Part shown: piece by piece, positions 1 to 11,872 of the stretch
How positions within the stretch are numbered: the first letter of the stretch is position 1
Layout: every line of letters begins with the position of its first letter
Origin: Carbonactinospora thermoautotrophica
GTDB lineage: Bacteria; Actinomycetota; Actinomycetes; Streptomycetales; Carbonactinosporaceae
Direction: 5' to 3'
Assembly: GCF_001543895.1 (NCBI RefSeq)
Contig: NZ_JYIJ01000013.1
Coordinates: 232,608 to 296,607 of the forward strand
DNA: 64,000 bases
Position numbers and translations under genes: made by a program
The notes under the pieces: generated by a model
Database searches by the model: none
What the model was told of the DNA's origin: nothing
What the model saw: the letters and a program-made list of their open reading frames with translations, nothing else

Positions 1-158
1 TCCTCAAAGACGACCGCGCGAACCCGAAAAACCCCGGCCTCTTCGTCGAACACAACGATGACGCCTTCCGCATGACGCTGTACTCCAGCGTCGAAGGGGA
101 CCTGTCACTCAGCGTTACCTCCCCCTGCATTTGGCCGACTGGCGAACCAACGCCCTGA
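1..158 (+). CDS. Lipoprotein-family protein, C-terminal part (first tandem copy)
   Basis: The window opens inside a gene whose last 52 codons (first full codon at base 3) end at a TGA. The residues match the C-termini of the two complete genes that follow almost one for one, including the closing CIWPTGEP. It is therefore the first visible copy of a tandem family. Its signal peptide lies outside the window. No function is recognised. Confidence 0.75.
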   Translation, partial: LKDDRANPKNPGLFVEHNDDAFRMTLYSSVEGDLSLSVTSPCIWPTGEPTP

Positions 159-288
159 CCGCCGTCCGCCCTGCGCTCAGGCGGATGCACGGGCAGGGAG
201 ACTGGCGGGCCGCCCGTGCCGGGCCGCGGACAAGAGAGTCCACCATCACCGTAGAAGCCAGGCGAGATCACCACGGGGGGAAGATCGA

Positions 289-807
289 GTGAATACGAGC
301 AGCCGCTTCAGTTCCCGGTCACTGGCTGTGCTGGGAGCCGCGATCCTGTGCTCGCTCCTCACAGCGTGTGGCCAACCCGTCGCCAGCGAGAAGAAGACCC
401 TGAACCAGCAGCAGGCAGACCAGCGTGCCGAGGAGCACATCCAGCGCGCAGTGGCCGCGGTCTTCACCCCACCCCCACGGCTGGAGCGGAAACTGTTCCT
501 CACATCCGAGTGCGATGACCCCACCGACCTCGGCCCGAAGGGGCGAGTCCAAGTTTCTCGCAGCTACTGGCTGCGCGACCTGCCCAAGGAACGCAACCGC
601 GAATACTTCGACAAGATCCACGAATACTGGACCCACAACGGATACCGCGTCCTCCAAGACGACCGCGCGGACCCGAACAACCCAGCCCTCTACGTCGAAC
701 ACAACGACGACGCCTTCCGCATGACGCTGTACTCCAGCATCCAAGGGGACCTGTTCCTCGGCGCCACCTCTCCCTGCATCTGGCCCACCGGCGAACCAAC
801 ACCCTGA
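289..807 (+). CDS. Putative secreted lipoprotein, tandem copy
   Basis: This 172-residue protein starts at a GTG preceded by a GGGGGAAG ribosome site. Residues 1-27 form a lipoprotein signal: a short Arg/Ser-rich head, a hydrophobic core and the lipobox LTAC with Cys27, so a membrane-anchored extracytoplasmic protein is expected. The mature part has an Ala/Gln/Arg-rich helix (about 38-55) and a mixed domain with two cysteines (SECDDP near 69, SPCIWP near the end) that could form a disulfide. I do not recognise the family. The next gene is near-identical and lies in a 651-bp repeat unit, so the pair arose by recent tandem duplication. Confidence 0.8.
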   Translation: MNTSSRFSSRSLAVLGAAILCSLLTACGQPVASEKKTLNQQQADQRAEEHIQRAVAAVFTPPPRLERKLFLTSECDDPTDLGPKGRVQVSRSYWLRDLPKERNREYFDKIHEYWTHNGYRVLQDDRADPNNPALYVEHNDDAFRMTLYSSIQGDLFLGATSPCIWPTGEPTP

Positions 808-939
808 CCTCGTCCGCCCTGCGGTCCACGCAGGCGAATGCACGGGCAGGGAGACCGGCGGGCCGCCCATGCCGGGCTGCGGACAAGTGGGTCCACCATC
901 GCCGTAGAAGCCAGGCGAGATCATCACGGGGGAGACCGA

Positions 940-1455
940 GTGAATACGAGCACCCGCTTGAGTTCCCGGTCACTGGCCGTGCTGGGAGCCGCGATCCTGT
1001 GCTCGCTCCTCACAGCATGTGGCCAGCCCCTCGCCAGCGAGAAGAAGACCCTGAACCAACAGCAGGCAGACCAGCGCGCCGAGGAGCACATCCAGCGAGC
1101 AGTGGCCGCGGTCTTCACCCCACCCCCGCGGCTGGAACGACAACTGTTCATCACGCTCGAGTGCGAGGACCCCACCGACCTCGGCCCGAAGGGTCGGGTC
1201 CAGGTCGCCCGCGGATACTGGGTGCGCGACCTGCCCAAGGAGCGCAACCGCGAGTACCTCGACAAGCTCTACGAATACTGGACCCGCAACGGATACCGTG
1301 TCCTCGAAGACGACCGCGCGGATCCGAACAGCCCGGCTCTCTTCGTCGAACACAACGACGACGGCTTCCGCATGTCGCTGCAAGCCAACTTCCAAGGAGA
1401 CCTGACCATCAGCGCCACCTCTCCCTGCATCTGGCCCACCGGCGAACCGACATGA
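940..1455 (+). CDS. Putative secreted lipoprotein, tandem copy
   Basis: A 171-residue paralogue of the preceding gene, starting at a GTG after a GGGGGAGA ribosome site in the same leader context. The signal peptide and lipobox LTAC are the same. The two proteins differ by scattered substitutions (for example ITLECEDP against LTSECDDP, and SLQANFQG against TLYSSIQG), so the copies are diverging but neither is broken. The upstream leaders are also nearly identical, which implies parallel expression. Function is unknown; an exported substrate-binding or stress-related role is only a guess. Confidence 0.8.
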   Translation: MNTSTRLSSRSLAVLGAAILCSLLTACGQPLASEKKTLNQQQADQRAEEHIQRAVAAVFTPPPRLERQLFITLECEDPTDLGPKGRVQVARGYWVRDLPKERNREYLDKLYEYWTRNGYRVLEDDRADPNSPALFVEHNDDGFRMSLQANFQGDLTISATSPCIWPTGEPT

Positions 1456-1560
1456 CCGGTCTCGCCGCCTGATCAGCGGGTACCTGGGCGGGGCCGCCTT
1501 ATGCTGGGTCGCGGACGAGGGGGTCCACCGCAGCCGACCGCTACCCCGCGAGGAGCCGAC

Positions 1561-4323
<2,763 letters not shown>

Positions 4324-4343
4324 GCGGCCGGCGGGCGGGCCGG

Positions 4344-4952
4344 TCAGGCCGGCATGGCGTTGTACTGGTTCTGCGCGCGTTCCAGGCCGTACGCGATGAT
4401 TGCCTCCACGGCGTCCGCGGCGCGCTCCACGAGCAGCGGCAGCTCCTTGCGCTCGGCGGGCGAGAAGTCGCGCAGCACGTAAGTGGCGGCGTCCATCCGG
4501 CCCGGGGGGCGGCCGATGCCGAACCGCACCCGGTGGTACTCCCGGGAGCCCAGCGACCTCGTCACCGACTTCAGGCCGTTGTGGCCGTTGTCGCCGCCGC
4601 CCTGCTTCAGGCGCAGCGCCCCGAACGGGATGTCCAGCTCGTCGTGGACGACGATGATCCGCTCGACCGGCACCTTGAAGAAGTCGCTCAGCCCCTTCAC
4701 CGGGCCGCCCGACTCGTTCATGTACGACCGGGGCTTCGCCAGCACGACCCGCTGCCCGGCCAGCCGGCCTTCCACGACCTCGGCCCGGGCCCGGTGCGCC
4801 TTGAACCGGCCGCCCATCCGCTCGGCCAGCAGTTCGACCACCATGTAGCCGGCGTTGTGCCGGTTGCGGGCGTACTCCGGCCCGGGGTTGCCAAGGCCCA
4901 CGACGAGCCAGGGGGTGTCCCCGGCCGCGCCGTGGGCCGTCGACATGCTCAT
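4344..4952 (-). CDS. pth: Peptidyl-tRNA hydrolase
   Basis: A 202-residue cytoplasmic enzyme that frees tRNA from peptidyl-tRNAs dropped by stalled ribosomes. The signatures are the N-terminal [18 protein letters not shown] with the catalytic His, YMNESG with the binding Asn, and [10 protein letters not shown] with the catalytic Asp. The ATG at 4952 has GAGGT about eight bases upstream. It lies 19 bp downstream of rplY on the same strand, a pairing that is conserved in actinobacteria and suggests co-transcription with the ribosomal protein gene. Confidence 0.97.
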   Translation of the reverse strand: MSMSTAHGAAGDTPWLVVGLGNPGPEYARNRHNAGYMVVELLAERMGGRFKAHRARAEVVEGRLAGQRVVLAKPRSYMNESGGPVKGLSDFFKVPVERIIVVHDELDIPFGALRLKQGGGDNGHNGLKSVTRSLGSREYHRVRFGIGRPPGRMDAATYVLRDFSPAERKELPLLVERAADAVEAIIAYGLERAQNQYNAMPA

Positions 4953-4971
4953 CGGCGGTTACCTCGTGGGG

Positions 4972-5592
4972 TCAGGCCTCGGCTTCGGCCGTCGCCTCAC
5001 GCTCGATGCCCACGGCGGCCTCCGCCTCGGCCAGCTCGGCCTCGACCTGCTCGGCGGTCGGGGCGGCCACGATGTGGACGATCACGGCGTCCGGGTCGGT
5101 CACCAGCTCCACGCCCTCCGGCAGCTGGATGTCCCTCGCGTGGGTCGAGGCGCCGATCCGCAAGCCCTCGACCGACACCTCGAAGGTCTCCGGCACATGG
5201 GTGGCCTCGGCCGTCACCTCGACGGCGTCCAGCTCGTGGGTGACCAGGCCGCCCGGGGCGGGCTCACCGGTCACCACGACCGGCACCGAGACCTCGACCT
5301 TCTCACCGCGCCGAACCTGCAGCAGGTCGACGTGCTCCAGGAAGCCCTTGATCGGGTGGCGCTGGACGTCCTTCGGCAGCGCCAGGTGGCTCGTGCCGTT
5401 GAGCTCGATGTTGAGCAGCACGTTCGAGGTCTTGAGCGCGAGCATCAGCTCATGGCCGGGCAGCGTGATGTGTACCGGCTGGCTGCCGTGGGAGTAGAGA
5501 ACCGCGGGAACCTTGTTCGCGCGGCGGATACGCCGAGCGGCACCCTTGCCGAACTCGGTGCGCGGCTCGGCGACGATACGGACCTCGGACAC
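4972..5592 (-). CDS. rplY: 50S ribosomal protein L25 (general stress protein CTC type)
   Basis: A 206-residue long-form L25 with the N-terminal 5S-rRNA-binding domain (VRIVAEPRTEFGKGAAR) and the C-terminal TL5/CTC beta-domain (HPIKGFLEHVDLLQV, then a VPVVVTGEP strand). The tail is acidic and alanine-rich, as in other actinobacteria. The GTG at 5592 follows GAGGAGAG at good spacing; a longer reading to 5721 adds a Cys/Arg-rich head that does not belong to L25. It probably heads an rplY-pth unit. Confidence 0.95.
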   Translation of the reverse strand: MSEVRIVAEPRTEFGKGAARRIRRANKVPAVLYSHGSQPVHITLPGHELMLALKTSNVLLNIELNGTSHLALPKDVQRHPIKGFLEHVDLLQVRRGEKVEVSVPVVVTGEPAPGGLVTHELDAVEVTAEATHVPETFEVSVEGLRIGASTHARDIQLPEGVELVTDPDAVIVHIVAAPTAEQVEAELAEAEAAVGIEREATAEAEA

Positions 5593-5818
5593 GGACGTCT
5601 CTCCTCGTACGACGGTGGCGGTGAAATCTGGGGCGCTCAGCGAGCACGCATGCCGCCGACCACCGCTGTCGAAACCGAGCCGAAAAGCTGAGCCTCGTCG
5701 ATCACGGAGCCGGATCGGCATCCCTCGCCGGGCAACCCCCTGAGCTTAACGAGCAGGTGGCGGAACCCTGAAATCGGCCCCGCCACCTGGGGTACGTCTC
5801 GTGGGCGCGGGGCGTGGG

Positions 5819-6793
5819 CTAGCGCCCGTCGAACAGGCTGGTCACCGAGCCGTCGTCGAAGACCTCCCGGATCGCGCGCGCGATCAGCGGGGCGATCGAC
5901 AGCACGGTGAGCTTGTCGAACTGCCGCTCCGGCGGGATCGGCAGCGTGTTGGTGACGATGACCTCGCTGATCCGCGAGTTCTTCAGCCGGTCCACGGCCG
6001 GGCCGGACAGCACGGCGTGGGTGGCGGCGACGATGACCTCGGCGGCGCCGTTCTCGAACAGCGCCTCGGCCGCGGCGGTGATCGTGCCCGCGGTGTCGAT
6101 CATGTCGTCGACGAGCACGCAGATCCGGCCGCGGACCTCACCGACGACCTCGTGCACCGTCACCTGGTTGACGATGTTGGGGTCACGGCGCTTGTGGATG
6201 ATCGCCAGCGGGGCGTTCAGGCGGTCGGTCCACCGGTCGGCGACCCGCACTCGGCCGGCGTCCGGGGAGACGATCGTCAGCCGCTCCTGGTCAACCTTTT
6301 CTCCCACGTACTTCGCGAGCAGCGGCAGCGCCATCAGGTGGTCCACCGGCCCGTCGAAGAAGCCCTGGATCTGGTCGGTGTGCAGGTCCACCGCCATCAG
6401 CCGGTCGGCGCCGGCGCACTTGAACAGGTCGGCGACGAGCCGCGCCGAGATCGGCTCCCGGCCCCGGTGCTTCTTGTCCTGTCGCGCGTACCCGTAGAAG
6501 GGCATGATCACGGTGATCCGCTTCGCGGAGGCCCGCTTCAGCGCGTCCACCATGATCAACTGTTCCATGATCCACTTGTTGATCGGCGCAGTGTGGCTCT
6601 GCAACACGAACGCGTCGCAGCCCCGCACCGACTCCTCGAACCGCACGTAGATCTCGCCGTTCGCGAAGTCGAATAGTCGGGTCGGGGTCAGCTCGATGCC
6701 GAGCTGCTGCGCCACCTCCTTGGCCAGGTCCGGGTGGGCCCGGCCGGCGAGCACCATGAGTTTTTTCTCGCCGGTGGTCTTGATGCCGGTCAC
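5819..6793 (-). CDS. prs: Ribose-phosphate pyrophosphokinase
   Basis: A 324-residue enzyme making PRPP from ribose 5-phosphate and ATP for purine, pyrimidine, His and Trp synthesis. Visible signatures are the N-terminal [10 protein letters not shown], the flexible-loop region [15 protein letters not shown], the [11 protein letters not shown] block and the PRPP-binding loop [12 protein letters not shown]. The GTG start overlaps the glmU stop by four bases (GTGA), so translation is coupled to glmU, the usual actinobacterial glmU-prs arrangement. About 225 bp without a recognised feature separates its stop from the rplY start. Confidence 0.97.
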   Translation of the reverse strand: MTGIKTTGEKKLMVLAGRAHPDLAKEVAQQLGIELTPTRLFDFANGEIYVRFEESVRGCDAFVLQSHTAPINKWIMEQLIMVDALKRASAKRITVIMPFYGYARQDKKHRGREPISARLVADLFKCAGADRLMAVDLHTDQIQGFFDGPVDHLMALPLLAKYVGEKVDQERLTIVSPDAGRVRVADRWTDRLNAPLAIIHKRRDPNIVNQVTVHEVVGEVRGRICVLVDDMIDTAGTITAAAEALFENGAAEVIVAATHAVLSGPAVDRLKNSRISEVIVTNTLPIPPERQFDKLTVLSIAPLIARAIREVFDDGSVTSLFDGR

Positions 6794-8346
6794 TGCGTGG
6801 TCTCCTCGCTCCCGTCCCCCGAGTCAGCACTGTATGTCGGCTTGGGGGCGGCCGCGTCCTCCCCCTTCTGGGAGGTACCCGGTGCCGGTCGGCCGGCAAC
6901 CAGGGTGTTCGCGGCGAGGGCACGCTCGGCGGCCTGGTGCGCCGGCGTGCCCGCGCGCTTGCGCGCCACCCACCCCTCGATGTTGCGCTGCCGCGCGCGG
7001 GCCACGGCCATCGCACCCGGCGGCACATCCTCGGTGATGATCGAGCCGGCGGCCGTGTACGCGCCGTCCCCGATCGTGACCGGCGCGACGAACATGTTGT
7101 CCGCGCCGGTACGGCAATGGCTGCCGACCGTCGTGTGGTGCTTGTGCACGCCGTCGTAGTTCACGAAGACGGTGGCCGCGCCGATGTTGGTGTGGTCGCC
7201 GATCGTCGCGTCGCCCACGTACGTCAGGTGCGGCACCTTCGTGCCCTCGCCGATCTCGGCGTTCTTCGTCTCGACGTACGTGCCGATCTTGCTCTTGCGG
7301 GCGAGCCGGGTGCCGGGACGCAGGTACGCGTACGGGCCCACGCTCGCCTCCGGCCCGATCTCGGCCTCCTTGCAGACCGCGTACGTGACGGTGGCGTGCT
7401 CGCCGACGGTGGTGTCGGTCAGGGTGGAGTTCGGGCCGACCTCGGCGCCGCGCGCGACCCGGGTGCGGCCCTGGAGCTGGGTCTGGGGGTGGATGACCAC
7501 GTCCGGCTCGAGCGTGACGTCCACGTCGATCCAGGTGGTGGCCGGGTCGACGACGGTCACGCCCGCGCGCATCCAGCGGGTGAGCAGCCGCTCGTTGAAG
7601 ATCCGCCGGGCCTCGGCGAGCTGCACCCGGTCGTTCACGCCGAGGATTTCGCGGTGGTCCGGGACCAGGTGGGCGCCCACGCCGTAGCCGTCGCCGCGCA
7701 GGATGCCGACCACGTCGGTCAGGTATTCCTCACCTTGCGCGTTGTCCGTGCGCAGCCGGTGGATCGCCTCCTGCAGCAGCTTGCCGTCGAAGGCGTACAC
7801 GCCGGAGTTGATCTCGGTGATCGCGCGCTGCTCGGCGGAGGCGTCCTTCTGCTCGACGATGCCCACGACCGCGCCGCTCTCGTCCCGCAGGATGCGCCCG
7901 TACCCGGTGGGGTCGGGCACCACCGCGGACAGCACGGTGACCGCGCTGCCGGACTGCGCGTGCGCCTCGACCAGGGCGCGCAGCGTCTCGGCGGTGAGCA
8001 GCGGGGTGTCGCCGTACCCGACCACGACCGTGCCTTCGAGCTGCTGGCCCTGCCGGTCCAGGTACTCCACGACCATGCGGACGGCGTGGCCGGTGCCGTT
8101 CTGCACCTCCTGGTGGACCCGGACGATCGTCGGGTCGATCGCTTCGAGGTGCCGCTCGACCTGGTCCTTGCCGTGGCCGACGACGACGATCAGCTTCTCG
8201 GGTTCGAGCGCTTGGGCTGCCGCGACCACGTGACCGAGCATCGACCGGCCACACAACGTGTGCAAGACCTTCGGGGTCGCCGACTTCATGCGGGTGCCCT
8301 CACCAGCGGCGAGGACGATGACGGCAGCCGGGCGGGTGAGGCTCAC
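6790..8346 (-). CDS. glmU: Bifunctional GlcN-1-P acetyltransferase / GlcNAc-1-P uridylyltransferase
   Basis: A 518-residue enzyme making UDP-GlcNAc for peptidoglycan. The N-terminal pyrophosphorylase domain has [11 protein letters not shown] with TPKVLH and a GYGDTPLL motif. The C-terminal left-handed beta-helix shows hexapeptide repeats, [26 protein letters not shown] and [13 protein letters not shown], ending in the acetyl-CoA-binding region and a variable tail. The GTG at 8346 has GAGGAG nine bases upstream, and the next residues, [14 protein letters not shown], are the normal N-terminus. It lies just downstream of tRNA-Gln on the same strand. Confidence 0.97.
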   Translation of the reverse strand: MSLTRPAAVIVLAAGEGTRMKSATPKVLHTLCGRSMLGHVVAAAQALEPEKLIVVVGHGKDQVERHLEAIDPTIVRVHQEVQNGTGHAVRMVVEYLDRQGQQLEGTVVVGYGDTPLLTAETLRALVEAHAQSGSAVTVLSAVVPDPTGYGRILRDESGAVVGIVEQKDASAEQRAITEINSGVYAFDGKLLQEAIHRLRTDNAQGEEYLTDVVGILRGDGYGVGAHLVPDHREILGVNDRVQLAEARRIFNERLLTRWMRAGVTVVDPATTWIDVDVTLEPDVVIHPQTQLQGRTRVARGAEVGPNSTLTDTTVGEHATVTYAVCKEAEIGPEASVGPYAYLRPGTRLARKSKIGTYVETKNAEIGEGTKVPHLTYVGDATIGDHTNIGAATVFVNYDGVHKHHTTVGSHCRTGADNMFVAPVTIGDGAYTAAGSIITEDVPPGAMAVARARQRNIEGWVARKRAGTPAHQAAERALAANTLVAGRPAPGTSQKGEDAAAPKPTYSADSGDGSEETTQ

Positions 8347-8529
8347 CTGGGGAGACTCCTCGGCTATACGGGTGTCGGACTGAGCCCGACCGGGCGCTCC
8401 CTTCCCCCTGGACGCCCTCTGGAGCGCCTCGTACCGAGCGACCACGACCGGGCACCGGGCGGCTATGAGGATACCGCCCGGTCCGGCACCGCTTCAGGCC
8501 GATCGGCCGGGCGAGGATTCGAACCGCAG

Positions 8530-8602
8530 TTCCGCCGCCTGGATTCGAACCAGGACTGCAAGGCTTCAAAGGCCTGCGGGCTGCCAGTTACCCCACGGCG
8601 GA
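8530..8602 (-). tRNA. tRNA-Gln (anticodon TTG)
   Basis: On the minus strand the 73-nt cloverleaf has a perfect 7-bp acceptor stem (TCCGCCG / CGGCGGA), a D-loop with GGTAACTGG, the anticodon loop CTTTGAA giving TTG, a T-arm CCTGG-TTCGAAT-CCAGG and discriminator A. The anticodon stem has one C-T mismatch at its outer pair. No CCA is encoded. Its place upstream of glmU is common in actinobacteria. Confidence 0.95.
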
Positions 8603-8609
8603 TAGCTTG

Positions 8610-9370
8610 TCAAGCCTGACCAACCGATTTGGTTGGCTTATGTGATCCTACAGCGTGGCGCGTCGCGGCATCGGCGATGCCCGCCCACCAGCCCTCGATC
8701 TTCCGGTACAGCTCCGAACTCTTCCGTATATGGATCACAAGGCAGCCACGGTACCCATCACCTACATTTTTCCGGGCGGTCTTTGGATTATGCCGCTTGA
8801 GCGTGGTCTTCAGCAGCCGGGAGCGCTCGATGCCGACGAGATCGGCCCAGAAGGCCTCGGCCGCCGCGACGTCCGCCGTCTCGTGGATCGCCACCCGGTA
8901 CGAGCGATCCTCGTCCGGGACCCCGAGCAGGTCCAGCCAGCAAAGACGAGCATCATGCTCGGGTCGCTGTTGATGAAGACCACCCGCTCCCGCCGGCAGT
9001 AGAGCTTAGAGCCCTCGGCCCAGTACAGGGCGGCGCCGATCAGGAACAGCTCGCGGTCTGACAGCGCGCCGATCTCGCGGGCGGCCGCAGCTTCTCCTGC
9101 TGGCGCGCGATCTCCCGCCGGCGGCGCAGCGGCTCCCAGTACGTCTCGTTGACGTGGTCCCGCCACTGCTCGGGCGTCCACCGGGAAGCGGGCTTGGGAA
9201 GGTCCCACCCACAGCGACACCGAGCTTTTCGAGACGTTCAGCTCCTTGGCGATCTCCGGGTAGGTCCAGCCCTGTAGGCGCAGCTCCCGCGCCCGTTCCC
9301 GCAGCTCGTCCTTGACGTTGCAGCGCCGGGCCGCGTTGAGCGAGGGCGCGTCGCGGAGCCACCGGTTCAA
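8610..9370 (-). pseudogene. Frameshifted HTH-containing protein
   Basis: Homology-like reading runs through three frames. It begins with an HTH (LRLQGWTYPEIAKELNVSKSSVSLWV), passes to another frame for a stretch rich in W and R (about 9100-9200), returns at EIGALSDRELFLIGAALYWAEGSK and FINSDP, and finishes in a third frame at YRVAIHETADV, FWADLVGIERSRL, NVGDGYRGCLVIHIRKSSELYRKIEGWW. Each switch fits a one-base indel (near 9200, 9085 and 8955). The WAEGSK / NSDP / YRGCL pattern belongs to an actinobacterial HTH protein family of unknown role. The true start is unclear. It is either a decayed gene or an intact gene carrying assembly indels. Confidence 0.6.
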
Positions 9371-9556
9371 CTGCCAACTGCTGACGCGGAGGATTCGCTG
9401 GATCTCGCGGCGCCTCCCGGTGCAGCGCGAGAGCGGCCCAGCGGCGATTCGGAGGACTCAGTCGATTTCGTGTTCCCCATATCGACCGATGATCTGGATC
9501 ACCAGTTCGATTACCAGGGTTTTCACCCGTAAGGGTGAGGCGGACAAGCTGATCGG

Positions 9557-9599
9557 ACCAGGGCGGATGACCCGATGGCCACCAGGGCGGATGACCCGA
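9557..9599 (+). repeat. Two direct 19-bp repeats, 24-bp period
   Basis: ACCAGGGCGGATGACCCGA occurs exactly at 9557-9575 and again at 9581-9599 in the 346-bp non-coding stretch before the desaturase. Role unknown; it could be a paired protein-binding site. Confidence 0.7.
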
Positions 9600-9657
9600 A
9601 ATAACCAGACAACCGGGAAAAGTGGCGACTTGGTGACAATTTCCCGTTAGGGCCCCC

Positions 9658-9696
9658 AACCTACGGGTACGTAGGTTACGGTAACGTAGCCGTAAC
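9658..9696 (+). promoter_or_regulatory. Overlapping palindromes before the desaturase (candidate TetR operators)
   Basis: AACCTACG-GGTA-CGTAGGTT (9658-9677) is a perfect 8-bp inverted repeat. It overlaps GTTACGG-8 nt-CCGTAAC (9675-9696), a perfect 7-bp inverted repeat. Both lie 20-60 bp before the desaturase start, where the promoter should be. A TetR gene follows the desaturase, so autoregulated repression is the simple reading. This is inference from position and symmetry. Confidence 0.6.
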
Positions 9697-9716
9697 TAAT
9701 TTGGAAAGGCGGCGCC

Positions 9717-10691
9717 ATGACTCCTGTACCCCCGTCCACGCTCACCAGCCAGCCCGCGCAGACGACCGACGCCGCGCTCGAGGAGGCCGTGAAGGCCACC
9801 CTCGGGGACGAGGTCAAGGGCCCGGTCGAGCAGATCACTTTGGCCTTGTTCATCATCGTCCCGTTCCTGGCGCTGGTGGCCGCCGTGCCCGTGGCCTGGG
9901 GCGGGTGGCTCGGCTGGTCGGACGTGGTCATCGCCGCGGTGATGTACGCGGTCGCCGGCCACGGCGTCACCGTCGGGTACCACCGGCACTTCACCCACGG
10001 TTCGTTCCGGGCCAAGCGCCCGCTGCGGATCGCGCTCGCCATCGCGGGCAGCCTGGCGATCGAGGGGCCGGTGGTCCGCTGGGTGGCCGATCACCGCAAG
10101 CACCACCAGTTCTCCGACAAGGAAGGTGACCCGCACTCGCCGTGGCGGTACGGGGACACCGTGCCCGCCCTGCTGAAGGGCCTGTTCTACGCGCACCTGG
10201 GGTGGCTGTTCGAGCGCGAGCAGACGCCGGCCCGCAAGTACGCGCCCGACCTGCTCCAGGACAAGGACGTCGTCCGGGTCTCGCGCGCCTTTCCGTACCT
10301 GGTCGCGGTGTCGCTGCTGCTCCCGCCGCTGGCCGGGGGGCTTTGGACGATGTCGTGGCAGGGCGCGCTGACCGCGTTCTTCTGGGGCAGCCTGGTCCGG
10401 GTGGCGCTGCTGCACCACGTGACCTGGTCGATCAACTCGATCTGCCACGCGGTGGGCATGCGGCCGTTCAAGTCGCGGGACAAGTCCGGCAACGTGTGGT
10501 GGCTGGCGGTCCTGTCCATGGGTGAGTCCTGGCACAACCTGCACCACGCCGACCCGACGTCCGCCCGGCACGGGGTGCTGCGCGGCCAGGTCGACTCCAG
10601 CGCCCGGCTGATCTGGATCTTCGAGAAGCTCGGCTGGGCGTACGACGTGCGTTGGCCGACCCCGGAGCGGCTCGCCGCCAGGCGCGCGTGA
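9717..10691 (+). CDS. Acyl-CoA/acyl-lipid delta-9 fatty acid desaturase
   Basis: A 324-residue membrane diiron desaturase that puts a cis double bond into saturated acyl chains using O2. The three histidine boxes are intact: HRHFTH near 88, HRKHHQ near 124 and HNLHH near 267. Hydrophobic stretches near 41-60, 68-80, 104-115 and 197-225 fit the four-helix SCD-type topology. The ATG follows a GGAAAGG ribosome site. The TetR gene starts about 95 bp downstream on the same strand and two palindromes sit in the promoter, so expression is probably set by that regulator. Confidence 0.93.
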   Translation: MTPVPPSTLTSQPAQTTDAALEEAVKATLGDEVKGPVEQITLALFIIVPFLALVAAVPVAWGGWLGWSDVVIAAVMYAVAGHGVTVGYHRHFTHGSFRAKRPLRIALAIAGSLAIEGPVVRWVADHRKHHQFSDKEGDPHSPWRYGDTVPALLKGLFYAHLGWLFEREQTPARKYAPDLLQDKDVVRVSRAFPYLVAVSLLLPPLAGGLWTMSWQGALTAFFWGSLVRVALLHHVTWSINSICHAVGMRPFKSRDKSGNVWWLAVLSMGESWHNLHHADPTSARHGVLRGQVDSSARLIWIFEKLGWAYDVRWPTPERLAARRA

Positions 10692-10785
10692 GGTGGCTTC
10701 AAGAGACATGCCGAGCGAGCGCACGTCCGGTGCCCGGAGGGAAACTCCCGCGTCTGCGGGAAGCGCCGCGCGGCATGATGAAAGG

Positions 10786-11433
10786 ATGACCGAGCCTTCA
10801 GAACGCCAGCCCCGGCGCAACGGCCGGGTGCGCATGACCGGCAAGGAGCGCCGGGAACAGTTGCTCGAGATCGGGCGCAGGCTGTTCGCCGAGCGTGGGT
10901 TCGACGCGACCAGCGTGGAGGAGATCGCCGCCAAGGCGGGGGTCTCCAAGCCCGTGGTGTACGAGCACTTCGGCGGCAAGGAGGGCTTGTACGCGGTGGT
11001 GGTGGACCGCGAGGTGCGCCAGTTGCTGGACATGGTGACCAACGCCCTGACCGGGGGCCACCCGCGGGAGATGCTCGAGCAGGCGGCGTTCGCGCTGCTG
11101 GACTACATCGAGCAGTCCACCGAGGGTTTCCGGATCCTGGTCCGGGACTCCCCGGTGGGCTCCACCGGCACGTTCGCGACCCTGATCAGCGACATCGCGA
11201 CACAGGTGGAGCACGTCCTCGCCTCGGAGTTCAAGGCGCGCGGGTACGACCCGAAGCACGCGCCGATGTACGCGCAGATGCTGGTCGGGATGGTCGCGCT
11301 GACCGGCCAGTGGTGGCTGGACGTGCGCAAGCCCCGGAAGGCGGAGGTGGCCGCGCACCTGGTGAACCTGGCCTGGAACGGCCTGTCCGGTCTGGAGCAG
11401 AAACCGACGCTGCGGTCCCGGGAGCACAAGTAG
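10786..11433 (+). CDS. TetR-family transcriptional regulator
   Basis: A 215-residue regulator with an N-terminal TetR HTH (REQLLEIGRRLFAERGFDAT, SVEEIAAKAGVSKPVVYEHF) followed by an all-helical ligand domain. It is probably co-transcribed with the upstream desaturase and likely acts on the palindromes at 9658-9696; its ligand may be an acyl-CoA, by analogy with other desaturase-linked TetR proteins. The start is uncertain: the ATG at 10786 is chosen because the HTH begins soon after, but its ribosome site (AAAGG) is very close. A GTG at 10693 would add 31 residues. Confidence 0.9.
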   Translation: MTEPSERQPRRNGRVRMTGKERREQLLEIGRRLFAERGFDATSVEEIAAKAGVSKPVVYEHFGGKEGLYAVVVDREVRQLLDMVTNALTGGHPREMLEQAAFALLDYIEQSTEGFRILVRDSPVGSTGTFATLISDIATQVEHVLASEFKARGYDPKHAPMYAQMLVGMVALTGQWWLDVRKPRKAEVAAHLVNLAWNGLSGLEQKPTLRSREHK

Positions 11434-11494
11434 GCGGGAACGGTCGGGGGCCGCGGGTGACAGCCGCGCCCACGACCGTTCCCGGGGTCGCCGG

Positions 11495-11872
11495 CTACGG
11501 TCGGGTGCTCCCCGCGGGGATCGCCCTCTCCAGGAACTCCAGCCTGTTGCCGAACGGGTCCTCGCTGTAGAAGCGCCGGTACCCGGGCAGGGCGTCGTCC
11601 CAACGCGCGCCGTGGGCGGCGAGCCGCGCGGCGTAGGCGTCGATGTCCTCGACCACGAGCCCGGGGTGCGCCTTGCGGGCGGGCCGGAAGTCCTCCTCGA
11701 TGCCGAGGTGGAGTTCCACGTCCCCGGCGCGGAACCAGCAGCCGCCGCGCCTGGCCAGCTCGGGCGGCTTGGGGACCTCGGTCATGCCGAGGACACGGCC
11801 GTAGAAGTCGCGCAGCCGGTCCTCGGATCCGGGCGGGGCGGCGAGCTGTACGTGGTGGACGGCGGTGATCAT
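11495..11872 (-). CDS. VOC (glyoxalase/bleomycin-resistance fold) family protein
   Basis: A 125-residue small VOC protein with paired beta-alpha-beta-beta-beta modules, starting ITAVHHVQLAAPPGSEDRLRD and ending with the typical FSEDPFGNRLEFLE-like module (here YSEDPFGNRLEFLER). Candidate metal ligands are the His of HHVQLA, the His of VELHLG and the Glu of RLEFLE. The ATG at 11872 overlaps the stop of the upstream methyltransferase by four bases (ATGA), so the two are translationally coupled. The substrate cannot be told from sequence. Confidence 0.85.
   Translation of the reverse strand: MITAVHHVQLAAPPGSEDRLRDFYGRVLGMTEVPKPPELARRGGCWFRAGDVELHLGIEEDFRPARKAHPGLVVEDIDAYAARLAAHGARWDDALPGYRRFYSEDPFGNRLEFLERAIPAGSTRP

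Larger units (their letters stand above)
1..1455 (+). repeat. Tandem repeat of lipoprotein units, period 651 bp
   Basis: The start codons at 289 and 940 are 651 bp apart and each whole unit (leader plus gene) aligns with the next. The short leader motif around GGTCCACC also recurs, weakly, just before ppc (about 1520-1535), as if a fourth leader once stood there. Confidence 0.8.
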
